Shown here in pieces: positions 60,017 to 61,109 of a stretch of DNA of 64,000 nucleotides. Numbering within the stretch: the first letter of the stretch is position 1; every line of letters starts with the position of its first letter. The notes below the pieces were generated by a model. It had not been told where the DNA came from. It saw only the letters and a list, made by a program, of their open reading frames with translations, and ran no database searches. Source of the DNA: Nansenia antarctica (taxonomy: Eukaryota; Chordata; Actinopteri; Argentiniformes; Microstomatidae); assembly GCA_963989245.1 (NCBI GenBank), contig OZ022349.1:25969846-26033845 (forward strand), in the 5' to 3' direction. The position numbers and the translations under genes were made by a program.

Positions 60017-61076
60017 TGGAAACTACACTGCCTTATCTCTCACACTGAGACTGGTTGACATACACATCCACCACATATACACACACACACATCCACATAT
60101 ACACACACACACACACCCCATATATTTCTGATATTTCATTCTTGCCCTTTGACCCCCCCCCCCCCCCCCCCCTCTCAGGCTGATCTCTGAGCGCACGGTG
60201 GAGGAGAACATCCTGAAGAAGGCCAACCAGAAGAGGATGCTGGGAGATATGGCCATCGAGGGAGGCAACTTCACCACCGCCTTCTTCAAAGAGGTAAAGT
60301 CCTTCCTTTTTTCTTTCTTCCTTCCTTCCCTCCGTAGATGCATTTCTCTTTCAGTCTGTACCGTACTGTTGTGTCAACTCTATTTATTCTCTATTTTTAT
60401 TCATGATCTATTATGTGTCTTTTTATCCCCCCATACTCTTTTAATCTTGCTGCTGTGCGAAAGTCATTTCCCCTCAGAGATAAATAAAGAACGTCAACTT
60501 TGTTAATTATCCCCTGCTCGTTATAGAGACCAGCCGCCACAGCCCTGCGTAACTACCAAAGAGAGGTCCTAGTGATTATGTGTTAAATAGCATAATTATG
60601 TTTTGTTATTCTGATTCTAAACCGTCCGTCATCTCCTCTTTCCTCTCAGCAAACCATCCGTGATCTGTTTGAGGTGACGGAGGGGGAGAAGAAGGAGGTG
60701 GTGGTGGAGCTCTCCGCCCCTCAGCCAGAGGACGAGGACACGACCAACAAAACAAGCACCACTATCCTGGAGCAGGTCAGACACACACACACACACACAC
60801 ACAGGAACAAAGTGTCCCGATAAAGCTTAGGGGTAGTGGGTGGTCTAGTGAATAGTGAGTTGCACTGGTGATCGGAAGGTTGTGAGTTCAAATCCCGCCT
60901 GGAAAACACCACCACTAATGAGCCCTTGAGTAAGGCACTTAGCCCTCAGTTACTCCAGGGAGAATGTCCCTCTGTAATTCGTAATTGTACATCCCTTTGG
61001 ATTAAAAGTGTCTGCTAAATGTCCAATTCAAATTCAAGGCTTAACTCTGTGCAGAAGTCTTCCCTGAATAACCGTG

Positions 61077-61109
<33 letters not shown>
